A stretch of 64,000 bases of DNA. Source: a virus. Location of the stretch: positions 62,001 to 126,000 of the IMG/VR virus record IMGVR_UViG_3300031963_000026, one strand, 5' to 3'. Within the stretch, counting starts at the first letter, position 1. Each line of letters starts with the position of its first letter. Position numbers and translations under genes: made by a program. Shown in pieces: positions 1 to 8,747 of the stretch. The notes under the pieces were generated by a model, which worked only from the letters and a program-made list of their open reading frames with translations, did not search any database and was not told the DNA's origin.

Positions 1-76
1 TGATATCTCGATACAATTCGTGATCCTTAAACAACCTAATGTGTAAGTCTGAAAAATGTACTAACTTCTTAATCAT
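1..76 (-). CDS. SbcD/gp47-like exonuclease subunit, N-terminal fragment
   Basis: The first 25 codons of a minus-strand gene run off the left edge. The peptide starts MIKKLVHFSDLHIRLFKDHE, with the Asp-x-His first metal-binding motif (SDLHI) of calcineurin-type phosphoesterases at the position expected for the SbcD/Mre11/T4 gp47 family. In T4, gp47 pairs with the ATPase gp46 as a recombination nuclease. The ATG overlaps the end of the upstream zinc-ribbon gene by 8 nt, suggesting translational coupling. Only motif I is visible, so another metallophosphoesterase remains possible, but the replication/recombination context favours gp47. Confidence 0.65.
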   Translation of the reverse strand, partial: MIKKLVHFSDLHIRLFKDHELYRDI

Positions 77-278
77 CCCCTAAAATTTTGAAATCCTCAT
101 TCATAAAACCGCAACCATCACATACATAAGTCGGAAACGGAACTAATGTGTCTTCTGAAGACCCTGTTAATAATTTACTAACCTTTTTAATAAGAGTAAC
201 TTCTCTGAATATTACTCCTCCACAACTCTCACACTTAACCGTGGGTTGGTCTTTTAACGAAATTTTTACATCACTCAT
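69..278 (-). CDS. small zinc-ribbon protein
   Basis: A 69-residue protein with two Cys-x2-Cys pairs (CESC near residue 16 and CDGC near residue 53) separated by about 35 residues. This is the layout of a zinc ribbon that could bind nucleic acid or protein. The function is unknown. It overlaps the KWCT-motif gene upstream by 8 nt and the gp47-like gene downstream by 8 nt, so the three are probably co-translated. No promoter motif precedes it, so it is likely read from an upstream promoter. Confidence 0.7.
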   Translation of the reverse strand: MSDVKISLKDQPTVKCESCGGVIFREVTLIKKVSKLLTGSSEDTLVPFPTYVCDGCGFMNEDFKILGDD

Positions 279-1137
279 GACTTGAATATTTTTCTTTAAT
301 CATATTAACAAAATTGGATAAAATCAATGAACTCTCCATCATTTCATCACCATAACGGTCTTTCAATACTTTAATACTTGAATAAAGTTCGTTAAGATTA
401 ATCTCACTTAATTTTTTAACCTGTGATTCAACTTTTTTACGATATGTTTCATAATACCATAAATCAAACGCCTCAAGTCGGAAAGTATTCAATAGTTCAG
501 ACAATTCTAAAATATCCCAACCATTATTAACACAATGAACTACCTCAATTTCAGAATCAGCGGCATTAAAAATTTGAAGACCATTTTCCATAGGACAAAA
601 ATTGTTTGTCATATAGAACGCAATCTTTTGATAATTCTTATGAAGTTTGGGATCATTGTTAATTACATAGACAAGATACCCATCTCTAGTATAACTATTA
701 AAATGATTATTAGTATCTCTAGATGCCGTACACCACTTGGTGGATGCTCCATATTTCAAGGACGCTTCATACGTTAATGGACGACACATAAAAATAGTAT
801 CTTCATTTTTAAGAATTTTAACCTTGTTCTCAATGTTTTTTTGGAAGTCAGCGTCTTCTTTTTTAGTTACCGCATTTCGGATTACTTCATTAATATATTC
901 AAAATCTTTATAATCAGAATGATAAATGTCTTTATTATCAATGTATGCAATAAATTCGTGAAACTTTGTAACGGTACCCATAATATTTTTAGGTGAAATA
1001 TTTGGATGGTTGGTTTTCATTTGACACATATATTCCAAATATTTCTGCGTCTTGGACATATCGTGATTAACGAACGATTCAAAGGTAGAACTTCTAATTA
1101 CAGGATATTTCTCCCTAATTGTTTCAATTTTTGACAT
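271..1137 (-). CDS. KWCT-motif phage protein of unknown function
   Basis: A 288-residue soluble protein. The centre carries the motif KYGASTKWCTAS (about residues 129-140), preceded by a conserved-looking segment containing RPLTYEASL. From memory, similar 'YG..TKWCT' motifs recur in uncharacterised proteins of large T4-like phages; no activity is established. The N-terminal 100 residues are helical and charged, and the C-terminal 70 residues contain many Lys and Glu. It follows the metallophosphoesterase gene by 28 nt in the same operon. The A-rich leader has no Shine-Dalgarno sequence, as is usual in Bacteroidota. Confidence 0.75.
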   Translation of the reverse strand: MSKIETIREKYPVIRSSTFESFVNHDMSKTQKYLEYMCQMKTNHPNISPKNIMGTVTKFHEFIAYIDNKDIYHSDYKDFEYINEVIRNAVTKKEDADFQKNIENKVKILKNEDTIFMCRPLTYEASLKYGASTKWCTASRDTNNHFNSYTRDGYLVYVINNDPKLHKNYQKIAFYMTNNFCPMENGLQIFNAADSEIEVVHCVNNGWDILELSELLNTFRLEAFDLWYYETYRKKVESQVKKLSEINLNELYSSIKVLKDRYGDEMMESSLILSNFVNMIKEKYSSHE

Positions 1138-1165
1138 AATTTTATTTTTTTATTGTTTTTTCAAA

Positions 1166-1852
1166 TCATATATAGATAACATCAACTAACTCATTTATGT
1201 TCAAACCATAGAACTTGAAGTTATCAACCTCGTGTTGGTATGTCTTATGAAAATGACCATAAACCCATTTAATTTGTTTTTCACCCTTGAACTTGTCATA
1301 GACCTTGGTAATCATTTGTCGGTCCAACTGAAGATCCGAGTATAAATTACTATCATTCATCGCATAATGATGAACCAGACTATCAAATCCAAATGGTGGT
1401 GTGGTTATCGGTGCTGTATGGGTAACAATCACATCAACATCCAACCCATCAAACCTAACAGGATCAATAAATGGAACCCCTTCGTTATCCCAATAACTGT
1501 ACCCCAACGTACGATGCTTACGATCAATACTAATCGCACCACCAATAAATAAATGAACCAAACCATCTATCGTTAAGACATCAAAATCTTTAACAAAAAC
1601 GATGTTTGAATATTTTGGTGGATTGTCCCACACATTAGGATTATCGTGATTACCACGAATAATGTATAGGGTATTATCATTCACAACCAATCGTTCATTT
1701 ACTCGGTCAAGTAATTCTGATTGTTTATTTATCATACCTATTCCAAAATCACCAACTTGGACAATACTAAAATTATCCAAGCGGTCACTTGCTTTAACAA
1801 CCACGTTTAGGTCACCGTGAATGTCTCCCAAATATGCTATTTTGTTTCCCAT
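1166..1852 (-). CDS. calcineurin-like metallophosphoesterase
   Basis: A 228-residue protein with the full set of metallophosphoesterase motifs in order: YLGDIHGD (D-x-H near residue 9), VGDFG (second metal Asp), IRGNHDNP (GNHD), VTHTAP (His) and YGHFHK (GHxH) near the C-terminus. The family includes Ser/Thr phosphatases, cyclic-nucleotide phosphodiesterases and Ap4A hydrolases; the substrate cannot be read from sequence. It lacks the extra domains of SbcD. A Bacteroidota-type promoter (TTTG-N20-TACCTTTG) ends 5 nt before the ATG, so this gene probably opens the operon that continues through the KWCT protein, zinc ribbon and gp47-like gene. Confidence 0.9.
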   Translation of the reverse strand: MGNKIAYLGDIHGDLNVVVKASDRLDNFSIVQVGDFGIGMINKQSELLDRVNERLVVNDNTLYIIRGNHDNPNVWDNPPKYSNIVFVKDFDVLTIDGLVHLFIGGAISIDRKHRTLGYSYWDNEGVPFIDPVRFDGLDVDVIVTHTAPITTPPFGFDSLVHHYAMNDSNLYSDLQLDRQMITKVYDKFKGEKQIKWVYGHFHKTYQHEVDNFKFYGLNINELVDVIYI

Positions 1853-1857
1853 AACAA

Positions 1858-1889
1858 CAAAGGTAATAAGAAAAAATTAAACCATCAAA
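1858..1889 (-). promoter_or_regulatory. Bacteroidota-type promoter for the phosphoesterase operon
   Basis: On the minus strand TTTG (1886-1889) is followed after 20 nt by TACCTTTG (1858-1865), matching the Bacteroidota sigma consensus (-33 TTTG, -7 TAnnTTTG). The -7 box ends 5 nt before the ATG at 1852, so transcription would start at or within one or two bases of the start codon. Confidence 0.7.
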
Positions 1890-2649
1890 CTTTTTCCAAC
1901 ATAATTTTTACCTCAGCCATTAAGTCCTTGGTTTCAATTACCTTATAATCATCAATCGCTTCGTTAATCCAAACCAAATAACACTTACCAATCTTAATGT
2001 TGGTATTCTTCTCAATCAAATGTTTATACAAATTCAACTGAAGAGAATAAGTATTCAATTCACACTCTTCCAAATGAGAGATGGGGTCTTTCATCTTGTT
2101 ACCATAGTTATTACCAGTCTTAATCTCCTTATTGGTCTTGTAATCCCAAATCTGATATTCACCGGCTTTCTTGTTGTAAAACAATGCGTCAATCTGACCA
2201 GCAATACCATATTCCATATCACCAACAACCAATTCCATTTTAACCGGAATTAAGTTAGCCTTGGCCTGATGATAAAACTTTTCAACCATTTTAACACACT
2301 TATCAAACGGTTCTCTAATCGGATCCAAACCAAATCGTTTAACCACAGGAACCGGATCATAAGGAAAGATCTTGTTGTTCCATAAGTTTTCAGCATACAA
2401 ATGGACAGCACTTCCTTTTACCGTAGAGAAGTCACGTTTGTAATCCCAATCCGAGATAACATCCTCAACCTTCAACCCCCTCTTACTAGCATAACTCTCA
2501 GCCATACCTTGGGTATCAAACTTATCCTTAAACTTACCAATGAAGGTTGTTACGGATGTTAGTTTTTTACCGTCACAATAATACTCGTGTGGTTCATCGT
2601 AATACGTGATACCATTGAACTTAGATAGTTCCAAAAAAATATTTTCCAT
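1885..2649 (-). CDS. PD-(D/E)XK nuclease, RecB/Cas4-like
   Basis: A 254-residue nuclease of the PD-(D/E)XK superfamily. The motifs appear in family order: KGSAVHLYAE (the G..H...E motif of RecB-like nucleases, about residues 78-87), an acidic residue in MELVVGD, GQIDALF (catalytic Asp near 153), IWDYKTNKE (D-x-K core near 168-170) and QLNLYK (the RecB-family QxxxY motif). It lacks the four cysteines of an Fe-S cluster as in Cas4. It sits immediately downstream of the primase gene (2-nt gap), so a role in recombination or DNA processing during replication is likely. Confidence 0.85.
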   Translation of the reverse strand: MENIFLELSKFNGITYYDEPHEYYCDGKKLTSVTTFIGKFKDKFDTQGMAESYASKRGLKVEDVISDWDYKRDFSTVKGSAVHLYAENLWNNKIFPYDPVPVVKRFGLDPIREPFDKCVKMVEKFYHQAKANLIPVKMELVVGDMEYGIAGQIDALFYNKKAGEYQIWDYKTNKEIKTGNNYGNKMKDPISHLEECELNTYSLQLNLYKHLIEKNTNIKIGKCYLVWINEAIDDYKVIETKDLMAEVKIMLEKV

Positions 2650-2651
2650 AT

Positions 2652-3551
2652 TTACTTAATTTCATAATAATACTCATCAATCTTACCCTGAAGTTCGGCG
2701 ATGTCCTTATCATCGGGTAATCTCAATATTTCAATACGACCGAATAACCTACCGCCATTCAATTCGTGATACAAAGATAATGCATTTTTCCAAGCATCGC
2801 CATCCAATGCAATAATTATTTTTCCTTTTGCATCATTATATAACTTATCCATCAGTTTTTGAGATAAATGTTTTCCCAACATAACCACAGGATTATCCAA
2901 GAACAACGCATCAAATACACCCTCAACCAAAAAGATATCCTTATTCCAATCAACTCTACTCTCGTTGAAAATAATCTCGTCTTTCGGATAATCAGGATTT
3001 CTGTATTTACTCTTTGAGTGTTTGTTCCACGATCTTGCAATATAATAATTCAACTGACCTTCTTGGTCATACGAAGGAATAATAATACGACCCATAAAAT
3101 CACCCTTATCACAAAATCCAATGTCGTATTTTTCAATCATCTCATCGGTAATGAAACGACTTTTCAAATAATTCATCGCTTCTTTATAAACCGGATATCT
3201 CGGATTTGAATCCTTAAACTTCGTATAACTTGGTGGTAATTTAATCTTCGGAACTTTCGGTCTATCAGGTTTCACCTCTTCGGGTGCCAAAATAGAATAA
3301 GTCCTCTTTTGTTTCTTCGTTCCCCAAGTATCAAATAATTTACCCAATGGTCCGTGAGTTCCATTATCATCCGAACAACTCCAACACTTATAAACGTGTC
3401 GGAAATAATTAACCTCAAAATTCCCTTTATTCCTACCCTCATCACACGCGGGGCAGTTAAACGAGATCTGTCCTTTACTCTCGTAATGAGCACGATACTT
3501 ACCAAGTACCTCTTCCAATAACTCAACTAACAACTCTGACTCGTCATTCAT
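2652..3551 (-). CDS. DNA primase with zinc finger and Toprim domain
   Basis: A 299-residue primase. The N-terminus has a zinc-binding motif, CPAC (near residue 34) and CWSC (near residue 56), as in DnaG and T7 gp4. The middle segment RIIIPSYDQEGQLNYYIARS is typical of phage primase catalytic cores, and the Toprim residues follow: FLVEGVFDAL (Glu) and IIALDGDAW (DxD). It would make RNA primers for the gp41-type helicase encoded at 32086-33480. The length is close to T4 gp61 (about 340). A Bacteroidota-type promoter ends 5 nt before the ATG, predicting a nearly leaderless mRNA. Confidence 0.88.
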   Translation of the reverse strand: MNDESELLVELLEEVLGKYRAHYESKGQISFNCPACDEGRNKGNFEVNYFRHVYKCWSCSDDNGTHGPLGKLFDTWGTKKQKRTYSILAPEEVKPDRPKVPKIKLPPSYTKFKDSNPRYPVYKEAMNYLKSRFITDEMIEKYDIGFCDKGDFMGRIIIPSYDQEGQLNYYIARSWNKHSKSKYRNPDYPKDEIIFNESRVDWNKDIFLVEGVFDALFLDNPVVMLGKHLSQKLMDKLYNDAKGKIIIALDGDAWKNALSLYHELNGGRLFGRIEILRLPDDKDIAELQGKIDEYYYEIK

Positions 3552-3556
3552 ACGAG

Positions 3557-3588
3557 CAAAGATAATTCACTTTTTTGACTTTACCAAA
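3557..3588 (-). promoter_or_regulatory. Bacteroidota-type promoter for the primase operon
   Basis: Minus strand TTTG (3585-3588), 20-nt spacer, TATCTTTG (3557-3564), then 5 nt to the ATG at 3551. Same spacer and same distance to ATG as the promoter at 1858-1889. A second TATCTTTG lies at 3625-3632 but has no TTTG at the right distance. Confidence 0.72.
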
Positions 3589-3655
3589 TTTTTTATGAAT
3601 TTTGTTATTTTGTGTGGTATATAACAAAGATAGAGTAGTGGAATTATCACCCACA

Positions 3656-4258
3656 TTACGACCAAATACCCTCCTGTTTCATATAACCCAAAACACAACA
3701 ATAAGCATCACTCATATCATAAACTTCCTTTTTCAAAGTATTGTTTTTGGTGTATTGCCAAGTTATCTGAGGTTCTCTTTTTGCCACCAATTCCCAAATG
3801 ATATGTTTCTTATCAATATCTTTTGGAAGACCACCGAATAAAACAAATTTCTTCTTATCATTTTCTTTAACTAATTCGGGAAACGCACATTTTCTTGAGT
3901 TGTAGGTTGTTATATAGTCGGGAACCAACCCAAGAGTATCATAAATTAGTTTCGTAATAAATGAATTAAACCTCAATAAAGTTCCAACAGTGTAGATGTT
4001 ATTACTATTCAACAAAGGTTCTTCAATTATAACTTTAGTAATACCCAAATCTTTATAATCATTTAACTTAGTTTGAAAGGTCTCCGCCTTATCCAAAAGT
4101 TCGTGAATTTTATTTTCTCTTTTTACTTTTGTTTTCGGTGAAACATGTGTCAATTCTAATAACTCGCTCGTTTTAATATCAAAAAGTGCCCACCCAATTG
4201 TGCTAGTAGAAATATCCAAACCAAGAACTTTTGGTGAATTCTTTAAATCTTTTCCCAT
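3656..4258 (-). CDS. RuvC-like Holliday junction resolvase
   Basis: A 200-residue protein with an RNase H-fold resolvase pattern: KVLGLDISTSTIGWALFD near residue 12 (first catalytic Asp, beta1-beta2), VIIEEPLL near residue 97 (catalytic Glu), and DMSDAYCCVLG near the C-terminus (the paired acidic residues of the last helix). This is the RuvC/poxvirus A22-type architecture. T4 uses endonuclease VII (gp49) instead, so this phage probably resolves recombination junctions before packaging with a RuvC-type enzyme. It is 104 nt upstream of the primase and is transcribed in the same direction. Confidence 0.8.
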   Translation of the reverse strand: MGKDLKNSPKVLGLDISTSTIGWALFDIKTSELLELTHVSPKTKVKRENKIHELLDKAETFQTKLNDYKDLGITKVIIEEPLLNSNNIYTVGTLLRFNSFITKLIYDTLGLVPDYITTYNSRKCAFPELVKENDKKKFVLFGGLPKDIDKKHIIWELVAKREPQITWQYTKNNTLKKEVYDMSDAYCCVLGYMKQEGIWS

Positions 4259-4294
4259 AAAATAGTTTTATAACTTAAAAATGTTAAATTTTCA

Positions 4295-6433
4295 TTAAAA
4301 ATCAAGCTTAATTACAAATTGTTGTAATCCTGTTCTTTTTGTTGGTGATTGTAGCTTAGATATTAACATTAAATCTTTGTTAGAATCATACAATCCGATC
4401 TCGGTGACATAAGGTGTGTATGTCGTATTCCAAGTTGGATTAGAACTCTTTTGGAATTGTTCTTGTGTTAAATTAACCTCATACTTCATTTCATATATTG
4501 TTGCGGCAATATCGGTTTTAATTGTACCGTAGAAGAAAATCTCATCACCAAATTGAATACCTTGCTGTGTTGGTGATGGGTTTGTCATATAATCCGACAA
4601 ATAATATGATGGTGCATTATTATATGATGTTTCATCAATAACAAACGTTGTTCCTGTAATACCCGCAGGTGTTAAATAAATACCATTCTTTGTAATTCCC
4701 GAAGTAACGTCTATATATCTCCAATTTGTCGGTGTTGGTAACGCACCATTTGATGTCTTTTGGACCAACAGATACATTTGATTAGCATTAAACCCTGAAC
4801 AAGATGATGTTGGGCTTCCATTCATAAATGGGAACTCATTACCAAATCTTACAGATACGTTAGCAACATCGTTCTCGGGATCACCACTGACTTTGGAATA
4901 GATATTACAATGTAATGAATTGGTAAAAGTTCCACCCGTAGAGTTAAATCTATACGTCACATACATCGTATCGGAACTTGATGTTAAAACACCCGTAGAA
5001 CCTTGTCCTCCACCCGCACAAACGTTAGGAACTATTCTTGATACTTTGGGTACCGGTAGTGTCCAAGACCTGTTAGAAGCATAAGACATCGCAGCAATAA
5101 TCTCTTGATCATCAAATACAACCATCTTATGATCGGGAAATACCTTACCAACACGATTAGGAATACCATTACTATTTGGTTTATTATCCCACAAATCGTA
5201 ATATCTAATACCGGGATTATTCATGTCGGTATTTTTAATAGATGTTAAATATTTTACCTCGGCAAGATTAGCTGATGTAAAACCTGTAGGATCAATATAG
5301 AAAGTTTGACCGATCGTTCCACCACTATTTTTATGCCACATCAACCAAGGAATTTCAACACTAAAGTTTCTTGCTAACCCTGTTGGATCTGCATCAACAT
5401 CATAAGGTTCTGTTGCAAACTTCTCACCATAAAAATTATCAATAGATTGATTAGTATAATGAACAATAGCGATTGCTCTTTGCATTTCGGGATCAACATT
5501 AATTTTTTCCGAGAATGAATTATAGTATGATGTTCCAGTATTGACTGTTTGTCCCGATGATGATTGATATCCTAAATATTCTTTTGTTCCTAAATAACCA
5601 ACAGTTCCATAATTCTCATAACTATTATTAAAACCATTGATATATCCTGCAAAATTCTCACTCCAAACTATAGACATATTCCAAACCTTTGGATAATCCT
5701 GAGAAATATCACAAGGTGTTTCAAAATTAATAGCGTCCGTACTCCAATAATATGATGGTGTTTCTGAATCGTAGAACGGTGTAAAAGTAGATGGGTAATT
5801 TATCATTCTACTTGATGAGCAAGTGAATGCTGTATAATTTGGTAATGTTCTATCTACCACAACGTTTCCTGTACTCGCACTTTGAACACGATAAACAAAC
5901 ATGGGTGATCTTCCTGTAATTGTTCCACAACCCGAATTGTTGGTGAATAAGAATAAGAATGTTCCCGCAGAAATCGTACTTGTTGTTCCACAACCATCAC
6001 TAACACCACGTAATGTTGTTCCACCACTTAATGTTGATGCGCGATATTGTGAATTAATCGTATATGAACTTGTTGTAAAAGCACTTGATCCACTGAAAAA
6101 CCCTAATGGTTCTGCAGTATTAAAAACTTGTGTTGATTGTGAAGCGTTAAACGGTATTCCATATGTCAATCCACTACTTCCCGCCAAATAGAAAGGATAT
6201 TTAACATAGTTTTTTGTGCTTTGAGGCGATCCTGTATTATTTTGGTCATTAAAGTTTGGTTGTAATACGTTACCATTCTTTTGGTTAAACCCTGTGGCAC
6301 AACCATAACACACTTCGGAATCTCCGACTTGAAAATAACTAATGTTAAAATTACCTTGTGATAATTTATTTCTACCAGCATCCGTTAAGATACTCGTAAT
6401 TAAAGCTGAAGTTGATTTTATTATATACGACAT
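4295..6433 (-). CDS. tail fibre-like protein with collar-type N-terminus
   Basis: A 712-residue virion protein. The N-terminus, with ALITSILTDAGRNKLSQ followed by ISYFQVGDSE, matches the 'L T.aGr..La.g...I..f.vGD' pattern of tail-collar/fibre proteins such as P2 gpH. The end, with YVTEIGLYDSNKDLMLIS, resembles the EiGlyD segment of the same type of domain. The middle is Ser/Thr/Gly/Asn-rich beta structure without a recognised enzyme motif. It is the last gene of the adhesin cassette. Probably an attachment or fibre subunit; the exact role is inferred. Confidence 0.5.
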   Translation of the reverse strand: MSYIIKSTSALITSILTDAGRNKLSQGNFNISYFQVGDSEVCYGCATGFNQKNGNVLQPNFNDQNNTGSPQSTKNYVKYPFYLAGSSGLTYGIPFNASQSTQVFNTAEPLGFFSGSSAFTTSSYTINSQYRASTLSGGTTLRGVSDGCGTTSTISAGTFLFLFTNNSGCGTITGRSPMFVYRVQSASTGNVVVDRTLPNYTAFTCSSSRMINYPSTFTPFYDSETPSYYWSTDAINFETPCDISQDYPKVWNMSIVWSENFAGYINGFNNSYENYGTVGYLGTKEYLGYQSSSGQTVNTGTSYYNSFSEKINVDPEMQRAIAIVHYTNQSIDNFYGEKFATEPYDVDADPTGLARNFSVEIPWLMWHKNSGGTIGQTFYIDPTGFTSANLAEVKYLTSIKNTDMNNPGIRYYDLWDNKPNSNGIPNRVGKVFPDHKMVVFDDQEIIAAMSYASNRSWTLPVPKVSRIVPNVCAGGGQGSTGVLTSSSDTMYVTYRFNSTGGTFTNSLHCNIYSKVSGDPENDVANVSVRFGNEFPFMNGSPTSSCSGFNANQMYLLVQKTSNGALPTPTNWRYIDVTSGITKNGIYLTPAGITGTTFVIDETSYNNAPSYYLSDYMTNPSPTQQGIQFGDEIFFYGTIKTDIAATIYEMKYEVNLTQEQFQKSSNPTWNTTYTPYVTEIGLYDSNKDLMLISKLQSPTKRTGLQQFVIKLDF

Positions 6434-6451
6434 ATCTATAATTATTATGAA

Positions 6452-8716
6452 TTAGTAATTTGAAATTTGAGCACCGAATGGATTAGAAATTGCAATACCC
6501 ATTCCAATTACTTTACAATCTATTATTCTTCTTTGAGTAAATCTTACATCCACATTTACATTAACATTTATGTTATTCCTACAAGTTGTAGAAATATAAC
6601 CATCTCTTGTTATTGTTGCGTTATAGTTAGCATTATATTCAATAGTAACAACATCGTCCTTTTGAATATTAAATGAGGATCTTATATATGTTAAATCACC
6701 CTTAAATTCTCTATTCGTTAAATTACAATAAGAAGGCATCGGGAAATTAGTTGTAGGATCTGTAGTAATTGTTTGTGCAACACCATTTACCTTAACCACC
6801 GGAGTTACATTAAATGTATAAGCAAATCCTGTTTGAACGTTTTGATATGTGAATGATTTTTGAATAGTCAAACCAACCGGTATTGTCGCACCTACAGGAA
6901 TCTGATCGGTACCTAAAATGGTATATTTACGATACCCACTACCTTGTTGAACAAAAGAATTACCAGGTCCAATTGGTGGGAAATTATTTTGTTGTGAATC
7001 CAACCTTGCCGTTAATTCATAGGTCGTTAATGGCTGACTACCAACAACCGCAGTTGTACTAACAACATTGTTATCATCATCCTTCAATCTAACTTGATAG
7101 GTACCATTTGAAAGCCCTGAGAAATACGGTGATGCTTGATAAGTTAAACCACCATTTACTGAATATAAATAAGGTTGTGTTCCACCATTTCCAATCACCA
7201 AGATTGCACCATAATGTGTTGATGGTGTAGCATAACAAGTGTCATCGGTAATATTCACACTAACCGTTGGTGTTGATGCCGTACATGTTCCCGTAACAAC
7301 AACAGCAGTACTGAAAACAGGATAACCACCAACAATCCAACCACTTGTTGGAACGATAGAGGTTGATGTTGAATATATTTGTGTCGATAAATATGTGTTT
7401 TGAACCAAATCCCATCTAGTACCTGACCATCTAATATTCCACGTTCCTCCACCTGTAGACGCACTCCACGATTGTCTTCCATTTACGAAATAAGTAGAGT
7501 TAAACGTCACAGCCGAAGTAATAGCATCACTTTGTAATGTTAAACAAATGGTCGGTACCACTGCAGGTGTTGTGCTAGGTGTAATTGTTGGGGTAGGCGT
7601 AACTGTTGGTGTTGGTGTTAAACTAATGATCGTACAAGTTGTTACCGCAGTATAATCACCATAATAATCTACCGTAGTCGCAACATAATCACCCGGTAAC
7701 AATCCAACTCTATACGTTCCCGTACCACCATCGGACCAAGTTGTGGTATATGGTGCCGTTCCACCATAAATGGTTAAAGTAATTGTTCCATCGGGTGTTG
7801 TTGATGACGATGCACTAGTACCCGAACAAGATACCGTTAAATCCACAACATTATTAACCTTACAATCTGATATGATTGAAGGTCTTAATGGTCTTGTACC
7901 CGTAGCACTTAACGTATTAGTTGTTGATGGTGTGTTAGACGGTGTTGTATTAGGTCTTCTCGTATTAGAAGGGGTAATACTCGGTGTTGGTGTCATAGTC
8001 GGTGACGTTGTTGGTGTTGGTGTTGGTGTAGGACAAGCAATTGCGGTTACCTCACCACCACCATTATAACAAGATTGACAATTAGAATATAATCCCGATA
8101 AATAACCTTGTATTGTTCCAATAGTTCCCGAAGGATAATATTGATAACAAGAACCCGAATACCTATAAACGGGTGTTGGGTATTCTGAAAGATCCAAAAC
8201 TTTAACATTAAATGTTTTTACATCGGACGCATTACAACAATTTACAAAAGTAGTTGCTGTATAAACAACCGTTTGTGATGCAGCATACTCATTACACGCA
8301 ACACAACTATTAAATGATGTATAACTTAAAGTATCATTTGCCGAAGTATTTGTTGAAATACTATTAGCCGAGTAACATAGATTATCATCACCCGTTCCAT
8401 TAAAGAACGCAACAACACCTGTCGGAAATGTTGAAGATTCAATGAACCCTTCTCTAATTGCTGTTCCGTTACACTGAACAAACTTAACTCTAACTCTTCC
8501 CGATGAGTTACAATCCGTACAATTATTAAAATATGGTGTAGAAGGAAAAAATAATTGTGGTTGAGTGTTAGTAACATCCCAAGAACCACCATCCGTCCAA
8601 CAACCAGTTCCAAGTCTTATAACCTGACCGGGAACAAACACTTGGTCATTAACCACCGCATACAGTTGGGCTGAGGGGTTACTACAAAAATTAAATAATC
8701 TATTTCTAAATGCCAT
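6452..8716 (-). CDS. adhesin with SprB-like repeat and Thr/Pro linkers
   Basis: A 754-residue modular protein. Residues 1-228 form a Cys-rich beta region. Residues about 229-268 are a Thr/Pro-rich linker, 290-360 a SprB-type repeat (CSGT...GTITLTIYGGTAPYTTTW...GDYVATTVD), about 365-387 a second Thr/Pro linker, and about 480-560 another repeat-like unit (GGTQPYLYSVNGG...GLSNGTYQVRLKD). The C-terminal 190 residues are a different beta domain. SprB repeats belong to gliding adhesins of Bacteroidota, so this is probably a receptor-binding tail protein built from host-like modules. A TATTTAT motif lies 4 nt before the ATG. Confidence 0.65.
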   Translation of the reverse strand: MAFRNRLFNFCSNPSAQLYAVVNDQVFVPGQVIRLGTGCWTDGGSWDVTNTQPQLFFPSTPYFNNCTDCNSSGRVRVKFVQCNGTAIREGFIESSTFPTGVVAFFNGTGDDNLCYSANSISTNTSANDTLSYTSFNSCVACNEYAASQTVVYTATTFVNCCNASDVKTFNVKVLDLSEYPTPVYRYSGSCYQYYPSGTIGTIQGYLSGLYSNCQSCYNGGGEVTAIACPTPTPTPTTSPTMTPTPSITPSNTRRPNTTPSNTPSTTNTLSATGTRPLRPSIISDCKVNNVVDLTVSCSGTSASSSTTPDGTITLTIYGGTAPYTTTWSDGGTGTYRVGLLPGDYVATTVDYYGDYTAVTTCTIISLTPTPTVTPTPTITPSTTPAVVPTICLTLQSDAITSAVTFNSTYFVNGRQSWSASTGGGTWNIRWSGTRWDLVQNTYLSTQIYSTSTSIVPTSGWIVGGYPVFSTAVVVTGTCTASTPTVSVNITDDTCYATPSTHYGAILVIGNGGTQPYLYSVNGGLTYQASPYFSGLSNGTYQVRLKDDDNNVVSTTAVVGSQPLTTYELTARLDSQQNNFPPIGPGNSFVQQGSGYRKYTILGTDQIPVGATIPVGLTIQKSFTYQNVQTGFAYTFNVTPVVKVNGVAQTITTDPTTNFPMPSYCNLTNREFKGDLTYIRSSFNIQKDDVVTIEYNANYNATITRDGYISTTCRNNINVNVNVDVRFTQRRIIDCKVIGMGIAISNPFGAQISNY
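7555..7620 (-). repeat. Thr/Pro-codon microsatellite
   Basis: Short-period repeat of ACACC/ACAACA-like units encoding a Thr/Pro linker (about residues 365-387) in the SprB-repeat adhesin. Confidence 0.7.
7910..8035 (-). repeat. Thr/Pro-codon microsatellite
   Basis: Degenerate hexamer-like repeat encoding a Thr/Pro/Ser linker (about residues 229-268) in the same adhesin. Related repeats occur in the two genes upstream. Confidence 0.7.
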
Positions 8717-8720
8717 ACTA

Positions 8721-8727
8721 ATAAATA
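8721..8727 (-). promoter_or_regulatory. TATTTAT motif before adhesin gene
   Basis: TATTTAT on the coding strand, ending 4 nt before the ATG at 8716. Member of the window-wide motif set; promoter role is inferred. Confidence 0.45.
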
Positions 8728-8747
8728 ATCATTAAGTCGTTTTTTTT

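Noticed and set aside
3625-3632. A second TATCTTTG box between the primase and RuvC genes
   Set aside because: No TTTG about 20 nt upstream and a perfect promoter lies closer to the ATG.
7770-8069. A 99-codon plus-strand frame, Val/Gly-rich
   Set aside because: Same artefact over the repeat of the 754-residue adhesin.
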